DNA of 64,000 bases from Aureimonas ureilytica DSM 18598 = NBRC 106430 (GCF_000382705.1 NZ_ARQE01000003.1:496001-560000); one strand, 5' to 3'. Numbered from the stretch's first letter, positions 17,894 to 28,005 are shown. Notes: generated from the letters alone by a model not told the origin. Translations and numbers: made by a program.

Positions 17894-19111
17894 GTGTCCG
17901 CTTTCTCCTTCCTCACCCGCAACGCGCGCTGGCTGGCGGGCGGGTTTTTGCTGCTATTCGCCTCGTCCTTCGGGCAGAGCTTCTTCGTGGCCCTGTCGGG
18001 CGGCGATATCCGGCGGGACTTCGGGCTGTCGAACGGCGATTTCGGCCTGCTCTACATGGGCGTCACGATCGCCTCCGCCTTCGCGCTCGCCTGGATCGGG
18101 CCGGTGGTGGACCGCTGGCCGGCCCGGCGCTCGGCTCTCGTCGCGCTGGCGGCCCTCGGGCTCGGCGCGCTGGCGCTCGCCCTGTCGCGCCATGGGCTCG
18201 GGCTCGTCGCGGCGCTTTTTGCCTTACGTCTGTTCGGGCAGGGGTTTGCGGTCCATGCCGCCTATACGCTGCTCGGCCGCTGGTTCGGGCCGAGCCGGGA
18301 GGGCGGGCGCGGGCGGGCCGTCTCCTTCGCCTCGCTCGGGTTGAACACGGGTCAGGCGCTGTTGCCATTGGCCTTCACGGCGGGCGCGGCCTGGCTCGGC
18401 TGGCGCGGCGTCTGGCTCTCGGTCGCCGTGCTTCTCGGCTTTCTCCTGCCGCTTGCCGCCTGTCTCTTCGCGCGCGAGCGGCAGCCCGAGACGGCGGCGG
18501 GCGCGGTGCCGCCGGCGGAGGGCTGGACGCGGGCGCAGGTGCTGCGCGATCCGCTCTTTCCGCTGCTTCTCATGGCCATGCTGCCGCCGGCCTTCATCTC
18601 CAACACAATCCTGTTTCATCAGGTCTATCTCGGCGAGCTGCGCGGCTGGTCGCCCGGCCTCTTCGCCAGCGCCTTTCCGCTCTATGCGCTGGTGACGGTC
18701 GGCTCGCTGCTTCTGGCCGGCCGGCTGGTGGATCGCTTTTCGGCCCGCGCGCTCCTGCCCTTCTATCTCTTGCCGCTCGGCCTCGGCTGCCTCGTGCTCG
18801 GCACGGTGGAAGGCCCCGTCGCGGCGTTCCTCTTCATGGCGCTCTACGCCTTGAGCGACGGGGTCTCGCTGACGCTGTTCGGCACGCTCTGGCCGGAGGT
18901 CTATGGTGTCAGGCATCTCGGCGCGATCCGCTCGGCCATCGTGCCGCTCATGGTGCTCGCCGCCGCCCTCGGGCCGGGCCTGGCGGGCGTGCTGATCGAC
19001 CGGGGCGTGCCCTATCCCCTGCTGCTCGGCGCGATGGGCGTCTATTGCCTGGCGCTCTTGCCGCTCCTGCTCGCCGCGCGGCCAGCGGTGGAAAAACGCG
19101 CGGCTGGATAA
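17894..19111 (+). CDS. MFS transporter embedded in cobalamin locus
   Basis: A 405-residue major-facilitator permease with 12 hydrophobic segments. Seen are GPVVDRWPARRSAL after the second helix (the MFS loop 2-3 motif, degenerate) and, in the second half, AGRLVDRFSARAL. The GTG at 17894 is the likely start. The substrate is unknown. Its position between cbiX and cobQ hints at a role in cobalt or corrinoid traffic, but that is inference from neighbours only. Confidence 0.8.
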   Translation: MSAFSFLTRNARWLAGGFLLLFASSFGQSFFVALSGGDIRRDFGLSNGDFGLLYMGVTIASAFALAWIGPVVDRWPARRSALVALAALGLGALALALSRHGLGLVAALFALRLFGQGFAVHAAYTLLGRWFGPSREGGRGRAVSFASLGLNTGQALLPLAFTAGAAWLGWRGVWLSVAVLLGFLLPLAACLFARERQPETAAGAVPPAEGWTRAQVLRDPLFPLLLMAMLPPAFISNTILFHQVYLGELRGWSPGLFASAFPLYALVTVGSLLLAGRLVDRFSARALLPFYLLPLGLGCLVLGTVEGPVAAFLFMALYALSDGVSLTLFGTLWPEVYGVRHLGAIRSAIVPLMVLAAALGPGLAGVLIDRGVPYPLLLGAMGVYCLALLPLLLAARPAVEKRAAG

Positions 19112-19275
19112 GATCACCCGACTTGCAACGCTTCCCGCAACGGGCCTAAGACCGGAGCGGCCAACGTGCGGCGGGAGCGCTTGCCGCGTCTTCGCCCGGT
19201 GGCCCCTTCCGCATCCGCCGGTCCCCGCATCCTCCCTTGAGGGATCGCGCCGGCCCTCCTGCCCGTGGTTCCTCC

Positions 19276-20022
19276 ATGCCCCTCGATCTCGTCTTTCTCC
19301 TTCTGGTCGGTGCGGCGTTTCTGGCCGGGTTCATCGACGCCATCGCGGGCGGCGGGGGCATGATCACGGTGCCGGCTCTGCTGCTCGGCGGGGTCGATCC
19401 GCTCACCGCGCTCGGCACCAACAAGCTGCAATCGCTCTTCGGCTCGGGCTCGGCGACGCTCGCCTATGCGCGCAAGGGGCATATGCGCGTGCAGGATATG
19501 GGAGGCGCTGGCCTCCTGTCGGCGGGCGGCTCGGCCTGCGGCGCGCTTCTGGCGGCCTCCTTGCCGCTCGACTTCCTGCGCACCCTTCTGCCCTTCCTCC
19601 TGATCGCCATCGCGATCTATTTCGCGCTGAAGCCCGGCCTGTCGGATGTGGATCGCGAGCGCCGCCTGTCGCCCCGGCGCTTCGCGCTGGTCGTGGTGCC
19701 GCTGATCGGCGCCTATGACGGCTTGTTCGGTCCCGGCACCGGCTCCTTCTTCATGCTCGCCTTCGTCGGGCTCGCGGGCTACGGCGTCCTCAAGGCGACG
19801 GCGCACACCAAGTTCCTGAACTTCGCCTCCAATGTCGGCGGCTTCCTGGTCTTCGCCAGCGTCGGCACGATCGACTGGAAGCTCGGCTTCGCCATGGGCG
19901 TCGCGCAGTTCGTGGGCGCGCGCGTCGGCGCGGCCTCGGCCATGCGCTTCGGCGCGCGGCTCATCCGCCCGCTTCTCGTCACCGTCTGCATCGCGCTCGC
20001 CCTGCGCCTTCTCTGGTCATGA
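19276..20022 (+). CDS. TSUP-family (TauE/SafE) permease, overlaps cobQ
   Basis: A 248-residue inner-membrane protein with about eight helices and the TSUP motifs [18 protein letters not shown] at the N-terminus and [13 protein letters not shown] in the second half. TSUP proteins move sulfur-containing anions and other small organic anions. The stop codon overlaps the cobQ start (ATGA), so it is translationally coupled to a B12 gene. This is unusual for a sulfite exporter and may point to a cobalt- or precursor-related role. Confidence 0.85.
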   Translation: MPLDLVFLLLVGAAFLAGFIDAIAGGGGMITVPALLLGGVDPLTALGTNKLQSLFGSGSATLAYARKGHMRVQDMGGAGLLSAGGSACGALLAASLPLDFLRTLLPFLLIAIAIYFALKPGLSDVDRERRLSPRRFALVVVPLIGAYDGLFGPGTGSFFMLAFVGLAGYGVLKATAHTKFLNFASNVGGFLVFASVGTIDWKLGFAMGVAQFVGARVGAASAMRFGARLIRPLLVTVCIALALRLLWS

Positions 20023-21521
20023 GCGGGCCGCGCGTTCCCGCCCTGATGCTCCAGGGCACGGGCTCGGATGTCGGCAAGAGCGCGCTCGTGGCGGGTCTCT
20101 GCCGCCTGTTCCGGCAAAAGGGGCTTAATGTGCGCCCCTTCAAGCCGCAGAACATGAGCAACAACGCCGCCGTCGCCCGCATTCCCGAAACCGGCGAATG
20201 GGGCGAGATCGGCCGCGCGCAATGGCTTCAGGCGCTCGCCTGCGGCGCGGAGCCGAGCGTCCACATGAACCCGGTTCTCCTCAAGCCCCAGAGCGAGACC
20301 GGCTCGCAGATCGTGGTGCAGGGGCGCGTCGCCGGTGCCGCGCGCGGGGCCGACTACCAGCGGCTGAAGCCGACGCTTCTGGGCTCCGTTCTGGACAGCT
20401 TCCAGAGGCTGGAAGCCGAGGCCGACCTGATCCTGGTGGAGGGCGCGGGCTCGCCGGCCGAGATCAACCTGCGGGCCGGCGACATCGCCAATATGGGCTT
20501 CGCGCGCGCCGCCGACGTGCCGGTCGTGCTCGTCGGCGACATCGACCGGGGCGGCGTCATCGCCTCGCTGGTCGGCACGCACACGATCCTGCCGCCCGAG
20601 GACCGCGCGCCGATCCGTGGCTTTCTGATCAACAAGTTCCGGGGCGATGTCAGCCTGTTCGACGACGGGCTCGCCGCCATCACGGGTTTCACCGGCTGGC
20701 CGAGCTTCGGCGTGGTGCCCTGGCTCAACGAGGCCCGCCATCTGCCGGCCGAGGATTCCGTGGCGCTGGAAGCGCGCCGAGCGCCTTCACGCAGCGCGGC
20801 CGATCTTCTCGTCGCCGTGCCGGTTCTCGATCGCATCGCCAACTTCGACGATCTCGACCCGCTCGCCGCCGAGCCTGATGTCGAGGTGCGCTTCGTGAAG
20901 CCCGGTGAGCGCCTGCCGGCGGAAGCCGGGCTCGTCGTCCTGCCCGGCACCAAATCCACGATCGCCGATCTCCAGGCCTTTCGCCGCAACGGATGGGACG
21001 AGGACCTTCGCGCCCATCACGCGCGCGGCGGACGCATCCTCGGCCTGTGCGGCGGCTACCAGATGCTGGGCCGGCGCATCCACGACCCTGATGGCGTGGA
21101 CGGCGCGATCCCGGAGGCCGAGGGGCTGGGGCTGCTCGACGTCGAGACGGTGATGAAGGGGCCCAAAACCGTGCGCGCCGTCGCCGGCCTGTCGCATGAG
21201 GGCTTGGCCGTCACCGGCTACGAAATCCATATGGGCTGGACGGACGGACCCGACCGCGCCCGACCCTTCGCGACGATCGAGAGGCGCGCGGAGGGCGCGC
21301 GCAGCGCCGACGGGCGGGTCGAGGGCACCTATCTCCACGGCGTCTTCGGCTCGGATGGCTGGCGCCGACGCCTCCTCCAGAGCTTCGGCCTGGAGGGTTC
21401 CGACCGACCCTATCTCGCGGGCGTCGAGGCGGCGCTGGATGCCATCGCGGCGCGGTTGGAGGCGCATCTGAACATCGACGCGCTCTGGGCCATCGCGCGG
21501 GAGCGCGCCCGCAAGTCCTGA
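20019..21521 (+). CDS. cobQ: Cobyric acid synthase CobQ
   Basis: This enzyme amidates the b, d, e and g side chains of adenosylcobyrinate a,c-diamide with glutamine and ATP. Length is 500 residues. Seen are [17 protein letters not shown] (P-loop-like), [22 protein letters not shown], and the amidotransferase nucleophile region [12 protein letters not shown], followed by a C-terminal THLHG-like YLHGVFG. It starts within the last codons of the TSUP gene. Confidence 0.95.
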   Translation: MSGPRVPALMLQGTGSDVGKSALVAGLCRLFRQKGLNVRPFKPQNMSNNAAVARIPETGEWGEIGRAQWLQALACGAEPSVHMNPVLLKPQSETGSQIVVQGRVAGAARGADYQRLKPTLLGSVLDSFQRLEAEADLILVEGAGSPAEINLRAGDIANMGFARAADVPVVLVGDIDRGGVIASLVGTHTILPPEDRAPIRGFLINKFRGDVSLFDDGLAAITGFTGWPSFGVVPWLNEARHLPAEDSVALEARRAPSRSAADLLVAVPVLDRIANFDDLDPLAAEPDVEVRFVKPGERLPAEAGLVVLPGTKSTIADLQAFRRNGWDEDLRAHHARGGRILGLCGGYQMLGRRIHDPDGVDGAIPEAEGLGLLDVETVMKGPKTVRAVAGLSHEGLAVTGYEIHMGWTDGPDRARPFATIERRAEGARSADGRVEGTYLHGVFGSDGWRRRLLQSFGLEGSDRPYLAGVEAALDAIAARLEAHLNIDALWAIARERARKS

Positions 21522-21689
21522 CCACCGCGCGAACACGAAGGCTCGGCTCGCTCTTCGGCCCAGCGCGCGTTTCACGGAAGGCCGCGCGGTGAAGGGCGGC
21601 TTCCCCTCTCCGCAGCCGCATCGGCCTGCCCCTAGGCGGTTCGGGCCGCCGCCTTGGAAGACGTTCGGGCGCGCACCCGCACCCGCCCC

Positions 21690-22538
21690 TCATTCGCCGT
21701 CGAGATAGGCCTTGAAGCGCGGCGCCCAGCTCGGCTCCCAGCGCGACAGCGGCGGGCGGTTGCTGGCGACGTCGTCGGCGGCCCAGCGGATGCGCTTCTC
21801 GTCCATCTCGCGCGTCGTCTCGTTGTCGGGGCAGAGAATGTAGAAGTCGCCCGCCTCCAGGCGCTCCAGCATGAAGTCGACCGTCTCCTCCGGCGTCCAG
21901 GCGCCGGCGGGCTTCTCGGTGCGGCCGCGCCGGGTGAGATCGGTCCACACGAAGCCGGGGATCAGGAGCGCGGCCTCGACGCGGTTGTCCGGCCGGTTGC
22001 GCAGCTCGTGCTGAAGCGCCTCGGTGAAGACCTTCACGCCCGCCTTCGACACATTGTAGGCGGGGTCGCCCGGCGGCGTGGTGATGCCCTGCTTGGAGCC
22101 GGTGTTGATGATGAGGGCCGGCTGGCCATGCGCCATCATCGCGGGGCCGAAGATGCGGGTGCCGTTGATGACGCCGCCGAGATTGATCGAGAGAACCGCG
22201 TCCCACTCGCCCTGCTCGCCGAAGATCGAGGAGCCCGGCTGGATGCCGGCATTGTTCATGAGGACGTGAACGGGGCCGAGCGTGTCCGCGACATGCTGCG
22301 CGGTCTTGGCGAGACCGGCGCGATCGCTGACGTCGCAGGCGGCCGCGACGACGCGGCCCTCCTCGCCGGCCAGCTCGGTGAGCATTGCGTGGGCCTGCGC
22401 GAGCTCGTCCATGCGCCGGTCGACCACGGCGACCTTCAGGCCGCGTTCCACGAAGCGCCGGGCGGCGGCGAGCCCGATGCCGCTGGCGCCGCCGATCACG
22501 ACGGCAGTGTGAAGCGGAGCGATGGCCGGATGATGCAT
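21690..22538 (-). CDS. SDR-family oxidoreductase
   Basis: A 282-residue short-chain dehydrogenase/reductase. The cofactor motif is VIGGASGIGLA; NNAG is present and the catalytic pair is YNVSK. After the Rossmann core there is an extra C-terminal segment of about 50 residues ending near WAPRFKAYLDGE. The substrate is unknown. It stands alone, with 168 bases to cobQ and 133 to the kinase gene. Confidence 0.85.
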   Translation of the reverse strand: MHHPAIAPLHTAVVIGGASGIGLAAARRFVERGLKVAVVDRRMDELAQAHAMLTELAGEEGRVVAAACDVSDRAGLAKTAQHVADTLGPVHVLMNNAGIQPGSSIFGEQGEWDAVLSINLGGVINGTRIFGPAMMAHGQPALIINTGSKQGITTPPGDPAYNVSKAGVKVFTEALQHELRNRPDNRVEAALLIPGFVWTDLTRRGRTEKPAGAWTPEETVDFMLERLEAGDFYILCPDNETTREMDEKRIRWAADDVASNRPPLSRWEPSWAPRFKAYLDGE

Positions 22539-22671
22539 GAACTCGTCTCCCGTCGATTCGAAGCGTTGCCGGGTCTGGATAGCAGCCGCCAGTGGAAACG
22601 CGAAAGCGGGCCGCCCGGCCGCGACATTTTAGCCAGCTTCGAGTAAAGCCCGGGCCGCGAGACCCATTGTC

Positions 22672-24576
22672 GTGCACGATGGATTGACGCTGCAAAAGGG
22701 AAACGCCAACGTCCCCGCGAACTTATCTCGTGACGATCGCCCTGGATTACCGCCTCCCGTGATACACACCCCTCATTCCGCATCCCGGCAGGAGCTTCTG
22801 GCCGAGATCGCGCGCCTGCAGGGTGTGATTGCCGCTCTGCCGATTGCCCCGCCCCAGCCCGATGGGGAAACGACGCACGACCAGATCCGCGAGATCGCGG
22901 AAATGCGGGCCGAGGCGGCGAGCTATCTGCGCGCCGCGCGCCGCTTGTCGCGCGAGGACGCCGAAGCGGCAGACCTGCCCTTCGCCGCGCCCGAACCGGC
23001 GGACGGGGAGCGGGTGGCGGCGTCCGAGCCGGCGGAGGCGGCGTCAGAGGCCAGCGATCTCGCCTCGCGCCTGCGCCGCAGCGAGGCGGCGCGCCTCATG
23101 TCGGAAGAGCGTCTGGCGCTCGCCTTCGAGGCGTCGGGCTCGCTCGGCTGGTGGGACTGGGACCTCAAGGCCGACAAGGTCTATGCCGGCCCTTATTTCG
23201 CCCGCATGTTCGGTGTCAGCCCGGCCGAGGCGGAAGCGGGCGTGCCCTTGCGCTTCTTCGTGGAGGGCATCCACCCGGAGGACCGCGAGCGCGTCGCCGC
23301 CTCGATCCAGGCCGCGATCACGCAGGGCAGCGACTTCAGCGAGGACTACCGGCTGTTCAACCGGCAGACCGGCACCACGACCTGGCTTCATGCGCGCGGG
23401 CGCGCCTTCAACGACGCGGAAGGTCGCCCCTTGCGCTTTCCGGGCGTGGCGATCGACACCACGGCCTATCGCGAGGGCGAGGAGCGCAAGGCGGCGCTGG
23501 TGGCGCTCGGCGAGCGGCTGCGCGAGCTGCACGAGGTCGGCGCCATCGCCTTCGCGGCGGCCGAGGCCATGGCGACGCAGCTTCGCGCCACGCGCGCCGG
23601 CTTCGGCGTGGTGGACCCGATCCGCGAAACCGTCCAGATGCAGCCCGACTGGCGCCTGCCGGGCGTCGTCAGCCTCGCCGGCCTGCATCATTTCCGCGAC
23701 TACGGCTCCTTCATCGACGATCTCAAGCGTGGCGAGACCGTGCTGATCGAGGATGTCGCCACCGATCCGCGCACGGGAGCCCATCACGCTTCGCTGGAGG
23801 CGATCGGCATCCGCGTTCTCCTCAACGTGCCGATCATGGATCACGGGCAATTCTCGGCCGTGATGTTCGTCCATTACGACCGGCCGCACCGCTTTTCGGA
23901 GGCCGAGCTTCGCTTCGTGCGCACGGTGGCCGACCGCGCCCATGCCGAGATCGGCCGCTGCCGCGCCGAGGAGCGCGAGCGGATGCTGAACCACGAACTC
24001 AGCCACCGCCTGAAGAACACGCTGGCCATGGTGCAGGCGATCGCCGCGCAGACGCTGCGCAACGCGCCCGACATGCCGACGGCGCGCGAAACGCTCGGCA
24101 ACCGGCTGGCCGCGCTCAGCCGCGCGCATGATCTTCTCCTCGGCCGCAGCCGCGACGCCGCCGACATCCGTGCCGTGGTGGGCGACACGCTGGCGCTGCA
24201 CGACGACGGGCAGGACCGCATTCGCCTGTCCGGCCCCGCGCTCGACATCGGCTCCGACGCGGCCCTGTCCATGACGCTGATCCTGCACGAGCTCGCCACC
24301 AACGCGGTGAAATACGGCTCGCTTTCCGTGCCCGAGGGCAAGGTGGACCTCGCCTGGAGCACCGGACATCGGGAGGGGGCGGACGTCTTCGAACTCGTCT
24401 GGCGCGAGAGCGGCGGGCCGAAGGTCGCGGACCCGAGCCGCCGGGGCTTCGGCTCGCGGCTGATCGAGCGCGGCCTGCCCGGCTCGGTCGGCGGCAGCGT
24501 CGAGCAGAGCTATGCCGAAACCGGCCTCGTCTGCCGCATCGCCGCGCCGCTCTCGGCGATCCAGAGCGGCGACTGA
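22672..24576 (+). CDS. HWE-family sensor histidine kinase (PAS-GAF)
   Basis: A soluble 634-residue kinase. A variable N-terminus (about 1-145) is followed by a PAS fold (about 150-275, WWDWDLKADKVY), a GAF domain (about 280-435) and an HWE kinase core. The phosphoacceptor is probably H445 in NHELSHRLKNTLA; the ATPase part has HELATNAVKYGSLS and GFGSRLIERGLP. HWE kinases are typical of Hyphomicrobiales and often sense light or redox. The start is uncertain: GTG 22672 or GTG 22759. A single-domain response regulator follows. Confidence 0.88.
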   Translation: MHDGLTLQKGNANVPANLSRDDRPGLPPPVIHTPHSASRQELLAEIARLQGVIAALPIAPPQPDGETTHDQIREIAEMRAEAASYLRAARRLSREDAEAADLPFAAPEPADGERVAASEPAEAASEASDLASRLRRSEAARLMSEERLALAFEASGSLGWWDWDLKADKVYAGPYFARMFGVSPAEAEAGVPLRFFVEGIHPEDRERVAASIQAAITQGSDFSEDYRLFNRQTGTTTWLHARGRAFNDAEGRPLRFPGVAIDTTAYREGEERKAALVALGERLRELHEVGAIAFAAAEAMATQLRATRAGFGVVDPIRETVQMQPDWRLPGVVSLAGLHHFRDYGSFIDDLKRGETVLIEDVATDPRTGAHHASLEAIGIRVLLNVPIMDHGQFSAVMFVHYDRPHRFSEAELRFVRTVADRAHAEIGRCRAEERERMLNHELSHRLKNTLAMVQAIAAQTLRNAPDMPTARETLGNRLAALSRAHDLLLGRSRDAADIRAVVGDTLALHDDGQDRIRLSGPALDIGSDAALSMTLILHELATNAVKYGSLSVPEGKVDLAWSTGHREGADVFELVWRESGGPKVADPSRRGFGSRLIERGLPGSVGGSVEQSYAETGLVCRIAAPLSAIQSGD

Positions 24577-24691
24577 GAGGCTTTCCAAAGGCGGACGCCG
24601 AACCCGCCTCGCGGGCGGGCTCGCGATGGCGACAAAGTGGCGTTTGTTTGTTGGCTTAGAAACCTTTCGCGCGCTCGCGCTTTAACGGGGC

Positions 24692-25069
24692 ATGAGCACG
24701 CTCCCAAAACACGCCGTGGCCCTCGTCGCCGAAGATGAGCCTCTCCTGAGGATGGAAGCGGTCGACCTCCTGGAGGATGCCGGCTTCACCGTGCTCGAGG
24801 CTGCCAACACCACGCAGGCGCTTCGCCATCTGGCGGACACCGACACGATCGAACTTCTCTACACCGATATCGAGATGCCCGGCCCGATCGACGGGATCGA
24901 TCTGGCCAACGAAGTCGCCGCGCGCTGGCCGCAGGTGCGCATCGTCGTCTGCTCGGGCCGCGTCCAGCCCGACGAGGGTCGGCTGCCGAGCCAGGCGCGC
25001 TTCGTCTCCAAGCCGGTCAGCTCCGCGCTGATCCTCAGCACGGTGGAAAAGGTCCTGCCGCACGGCTGA
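24692..25069 (+). CDS. Single-domain response regulator
   Basis: A 125-residue receiver domain without an effector. The acidic pair is in AEDEP, the phosphoacceptor is D59 in YTDIEMPG, and the conserved lysine is in FVSKPVS. It lies 115 bases after the HWE kinase gene and is its likely partner. Such receivers act through protein contact or as phosphate sinks. Confidence 0.88.
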   Translation: MSTLPKHAVALVAEDEPLLRMEAVDLLEDAGFTVLEAANTTQALRHLADTDTIELLYTDIEMPGPIDGIDLANEVAARWPQVRIVVCSGRVQPDEGRLPSQARFVSKPVSSALILSTVEKVLPHG

Positions 25070-25100
25070 CCCTTGCACGGGCGGGCGAGCCGTGAATCGT

Positions 25101-25128
25101 TTGACTTGGGGCGCGGGCGGTTTATCCT
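25101..25128 (+). promoter_or_regulatory. Candidate sigma-70 promoter of the cbt-cob operon
   Basis: TTGACT at 25101-25106 and TATCCT at 25123-25128, spaced 16 bases. It lies about 30 bases before the riboswitch, where the promoter of the cbtB operon should be. Confidence 0.5.
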
Positions 25129-25159
25129 CGGGAATGGATGGTCCCGCGCCGCAAGTTGC

Positions 25160-25342
25160 GCGCACGGGCTAAGAGGGAATGCGAAGGGCCGACTTAAACC
25201 AAGGGCCCGGATCGCAGCCGACCCCGCGACTGTAGAGCGGAGAGGTTCCTCCACCGGCGGATGATGCGCCGGAAACGCCACTGGATCTCGATCCGGGAAG
25301 GCAGGAGACGACCGATGACCCGCGAGCCAGGAGACCTGCCAT
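25160..25342 (+). ncRNA. Cobalamin (AdoCbl) riboswitch
   Basis: The conserved elements appear in order. First is an AAGAGGGAA-type segment at about 25171, then GACCCCGCGACTGTA at about 25220, then GCCACTG at 25277-25283. The B12 box GAGCCAGGAGACCTGCC is at 25324-25340. It ends about 50 bases before the cbtB start. By family behaviour it should repress the downstream cobalt-uptake and B12 genes when adenosylcobalamin is plentiful. Confidence 0.93.
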
Positions 25343-25389
25343 CCCTTGCGAAGGCGGCCATTCCGGCCGTCGTCACGGAGGTTGATGCC

Positions 25390-25575
25390 ATGACCCGGAC
25401 CGCCATCCCGGCCGTTCACCCCATTGCCGCGCCCGCGCAGGCGCGCTTCGCCATTGCCGCGTTCGCTCTCGCGCTCGGCGCTTTTCTCGTCTGGGGCGCC
25501 GGCTTTGCCAGCGCGAACGCCCTGCACGACACCGCGCATGACGCGCGCCATGCCATGGGCCTTCCCTGCCACTGA
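25390..25575 (+). CDS. cbtB: Cobalt transporter subunit CbtB
   Basis: A 61-residue protein with one membrane helix and the C-terminal metal-binding signature HDTAHDARHAMGLPCH. Together with CbtA it forms a predicted cobalt uptake system that is regularly controlled by a B12 riboswitch. The ATG at 25390 has GGAGG eight bases upstream; the in-frame region before it belongs to the riboswitch. Confidence 0.93.
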   Translation: MTRTAIPAVHPIAAPAQARFAIAAFALALGAFLVWGAGFASANALHDTAHDARHAMGLPCH

Positions 25576-25674
25576 CGCTTCGCCCGACCGCGCCGGCCTG
25601 ACCGCCGCGCCGATCCGACCCGTCTCATCTCGCGGATGCGCGTCTTGGCGCATTCCGATCGCAGGATTTCGCCC

Positions 25675-26412
25675 ATGTTGACCCGCATTCTCGCGGCCGC
25701 GCTGTTTGCCGGCCTCCTTGCCGGCGCCTTGATCACGCCGGTTCAGCAGATGAAGCTCGTGCCCCTCATCCTCGCCGCCGAGGTCTATGAAGACGGCGGC
25801 GCGCCCGCGCCGCACGCTGCCGCGCTCGGCCTCGTCTCGCCCGCCCTCGCCCATTCGGCTGGCGAACACGCCCATTCGGGCGGCGAGCATGACGAGGCGA
25901 CGACGCTCGTCGCCAGCCGCACAGGCGGCTCGCTTCTCGCCAATCTCGTGCTCGGCTGCGGCTTCGCGCTGCTTCTCGCCGCCGCCAGCCTCGCCGTGAA
26001 CCGGCCCATTACCTTCCGCAACGGCGCGCTCTGGGGTCTGGCAGGCTTCGGCGTCCTGACGCTTGCCCCCGCCCTCGGCCTGCCGCCCGAACTGCCCGCC
26101 ATGCCGGCGGGGGACCTGGCCGCGCGTCAGCTCTGGTGGCTCGGCACGGTTGCGGCCTCCGCCGCAGGGCTGGCGCTTCTCGTGCTGCGCGCCTCGCCCG
26201 CCGCGCGGATCGGCGGGCTGACGCTTCTCATCGCGCCCCATCTCGTGCCGGCGCCGCACCCGGCCGATCTTGCCAGCCCCATTCCGCCGACGCTGGCGGC
26301 CGAGTTCGCCGTCGCCTCGCTCAGCGTCTCGGCTTTGTTCTTCGTGCTGATCGGGCTCGCGGCGGGCTTCGCCTTCGACCGGCTCGCCCACAGGAGCGCC
26401 CGCGCGGCATGA
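25675..26412 (+). CDS. cbtA: Cobalt transporter subunit CbtA
   Basis: A 245-residue inner-membrane protein with about six helices. After the first helix (ending in PVQQMKLVPL) comes a periplasmic loop rich in His, Glu and Gly (HSAGEHAHSGGEHDE), suited to metal binding. It is the channel partner of CbtB. Its stop overlaps the cobU start (ATGA). Confidence 0.92.
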   Translation: MLTRILAAALFAGLLAGALITPVQQMKLVPLILAAEVYEDGGAPAPHAAALGLVSPALAHSAGEHAHSGGEHDEATTLVASRTGGSLLANLVLGCGFALLLAAASLAVNRPITFRNGALWGLAGFGVLTLAPALGLPPELPAMPAGDLAARQLWWLGTVAASAAGLALLVLRASPAARIGGLTLLIAPHLVPAPHPADLASPIPPTLAAEFAVASLSVSALFFVLIGLAAGFAFDRLAHRSARAA

Positions 26413-26921
26413 GCGTCCATTTCATCCTCGGCGGCGCGCGCTCGGGCAAAAGCCGGCTCGCCGAAGGACTCGTTCTCGCCACTGGTTTTGCCCCCGTCTA
26501 CATCGCGACGGGCCAGGCCTTCGACGCCGAGATGGAAGCGCGCATCGCCGAGCATCAGGCGCGCCGCCCCGCGCCTTGGGTCACGGTGGATGCGCCGCTC
26601 GATCTCGCGGAGGCGATCGCCCGTGAGGCGGGAGAGGGCCGCGCGCTTCTGGTGGATTGCCTGACGCTCTGGCTCACCAATCTCCTGATGGCGGAGGCCG
26701 ATCTCGAGGCCGAAGCCAAACGGCTTTGCGACGTGCTCCGCCAGCCCCCGCCCGGCTTCGTCGCGCTCGTGTCCAACGAGGTGGGCCTGTCCATCGTCCC
26801 CGAAAACGCCCTCGCCCGCCGGTTCCGCGACGAGGCGGGCCGGCTTCATCAACAGATCGCCGCGCTGGCTTCGACCGTCACCTTCGTCGCCGCCGGCCTC
26901 CCTCTCCAGCTCAAAGGCTGA
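26409..26921 (+). CDS. cobU: Adenosylcobinamide kinase / GDP-cobinamide guanylyltransferase
   Basis: A bifunctional 170-residue enzyme (CobP in the aerobic nomenclature) that activates adenosylcobinamide to its GDP form before the lower ligand is attached. Seen are the P-loop GGARSGKS, the guanosine-linked region ATGQAFDAEM, and LVDCLTLWLTNLL. The ATG at 26409 overlaps cbtA; longer frames upstream are internal to cbtA. Confidence 0.95.
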   Translation: MSVHFILGGARSGKSRLAEGLVLATGFAPVYIATGQAFDAEMEARIAEHQARRPAPWVTVDAPLDLAEAIAREAGEGRALLVDCLTLWLTNLLMAEADLEAEAKRLCDVLRQPPPGFVALVSNEVGLSIVPENALARRFRDEAGRLHQQIAALASTVTFVAAGLPLQLKG

Positions 26922-26925
26922 TCTC

Positions 26926-28005
26926 ATGCGCAAGATTCCCGCCACCGTCATCACCGGCTTTCTGGGCGCCGGAAAGACCACGCTGATCCGCAATCTCCTC
27001 CAGAACGCCGAAGGCCGGCGCATCGCGCTCGTCATCAACGAGTTCGGCGATCTCGGTGTCGACGGCGACATCCTGCGCGGCTGCGGCGTCGAGACCTGCC
27101 GCGAGGAAGACGTCGTCGAACTCACCAATGGCTGCATCTGCTGCACGGTCGCCGACGATTTCATCCCGACGATGGAAAAGCTCCTGGAGCGCGCCGACCG
27201 GCTCGACCATATCGTCATCGAGACCTCCGGCCTCGCCCTGCCGCAGCCCCTCGTCGCCGCCTTCAACTGGCCCGAAGTGAAGGCGCGCGTGACCGTGGAC
27301 GGCGTCGTCACCGTGATCGACGCGGCGGCGGTCGCCGCCGGCCGCTTCGCCGATGACGAGGACAAGGTTCAGGCCCAGCGCGAGGCCGACGAGAGCCTTG
27401 ACCATGACAATCCGCTGGAAGAGCTGTTCGAGGACCAGATCCGCGCCGCCGATCTTCTGGTTCTCTCCAAGGCCGACCTCGTGAGCGCCGAGGCGCTGGA
27501 GGGCGTGAAGGCGGAAATTCAGAAGGCGGCCTCCCGCAAGCTCGCGATCGTCGCGGCCGAACAGGGCAAGCTGCCGGCCGACGTGCTCCTGGGCCTTTCC
27601 GCCGGCACGGAGGATCATATCCACGAGCGCCGCTCGCATCACGAGATGGAGCATGAAGCCGGGCATGAGCACGACCACGACGATTTCGAAAGCTTCGTCG
27701 TGGAGACCGGCCCGCTCGCCTCGCCCGACGGCTTCATGGCCGGGCTGAAAGCCCTGATCGCGGAGCACGACATCCTGCGCATCAAGGGCTTCGCTGCCGT
27801 CGAGGGCAAGGGCGCGCGGCTTCTGATTCAGGCCGTGGGGCAGCGGATCGACGGCTATTACGACCGCCCCTTCGCCGCAGGTGAGACACTGATAACGCGG
27901 CTCGTCGTGATCGGCCTGCACGATGCGATCGAGGAGAACGAGGCCGCGATCCGCGACGCCGTCGCGCGTCTGGCGGCGGAGCCGTCACGGGCCGCGGCGG
28001 AGTAG
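26926..28005 (+). CDS. cobW: CobW, GTP-dependent metallochaperone
   Basis: A COG0523 G3E-family GTPase of 359 residues. It has the Walker A GFLGAGKTT, the metal motif GCICC at about residue 70, and SKADL for guanine recognition. A histidine/acid-rich insert (HHEMEHEAGHEHDHDD, about residue 235) precedes the C-terminal CobW_C domain. It is proposed to supply cobalt to CobN. It lies immediately before cobN in the riboswitch operon. Confidence 0.95.
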   Translation: MRKIPATVITGFLGAGKTTLIRNLLQNAEGRRIALVINEFGDLGVDGDILRGCGVETCREEDVVELTNGCICCTVADDFIPTMEKLLERADRLDHIVIETSGLALPQPLVAAFNWPEVKARVTVDGVVTVIDAAAVAAGRFADDEDKVQAQREADESLDHDNPLEELFEDQIRAADLLVLSKADLVSAEALEGVKAEIQKAASRKLAIVAAEQGKLPADVLLGLSAGTEDHIHERRSHHEMEHEAGHEHDHDDFESFVVETGPLASPDGFMAGLKALIAEHDILRIKGFAAVEGKGARLLIQAVGQRIDGYYDRPFAAGETLITRLVVIGLHDAIEENEAAIRDAVARLAAEPSRAAAE

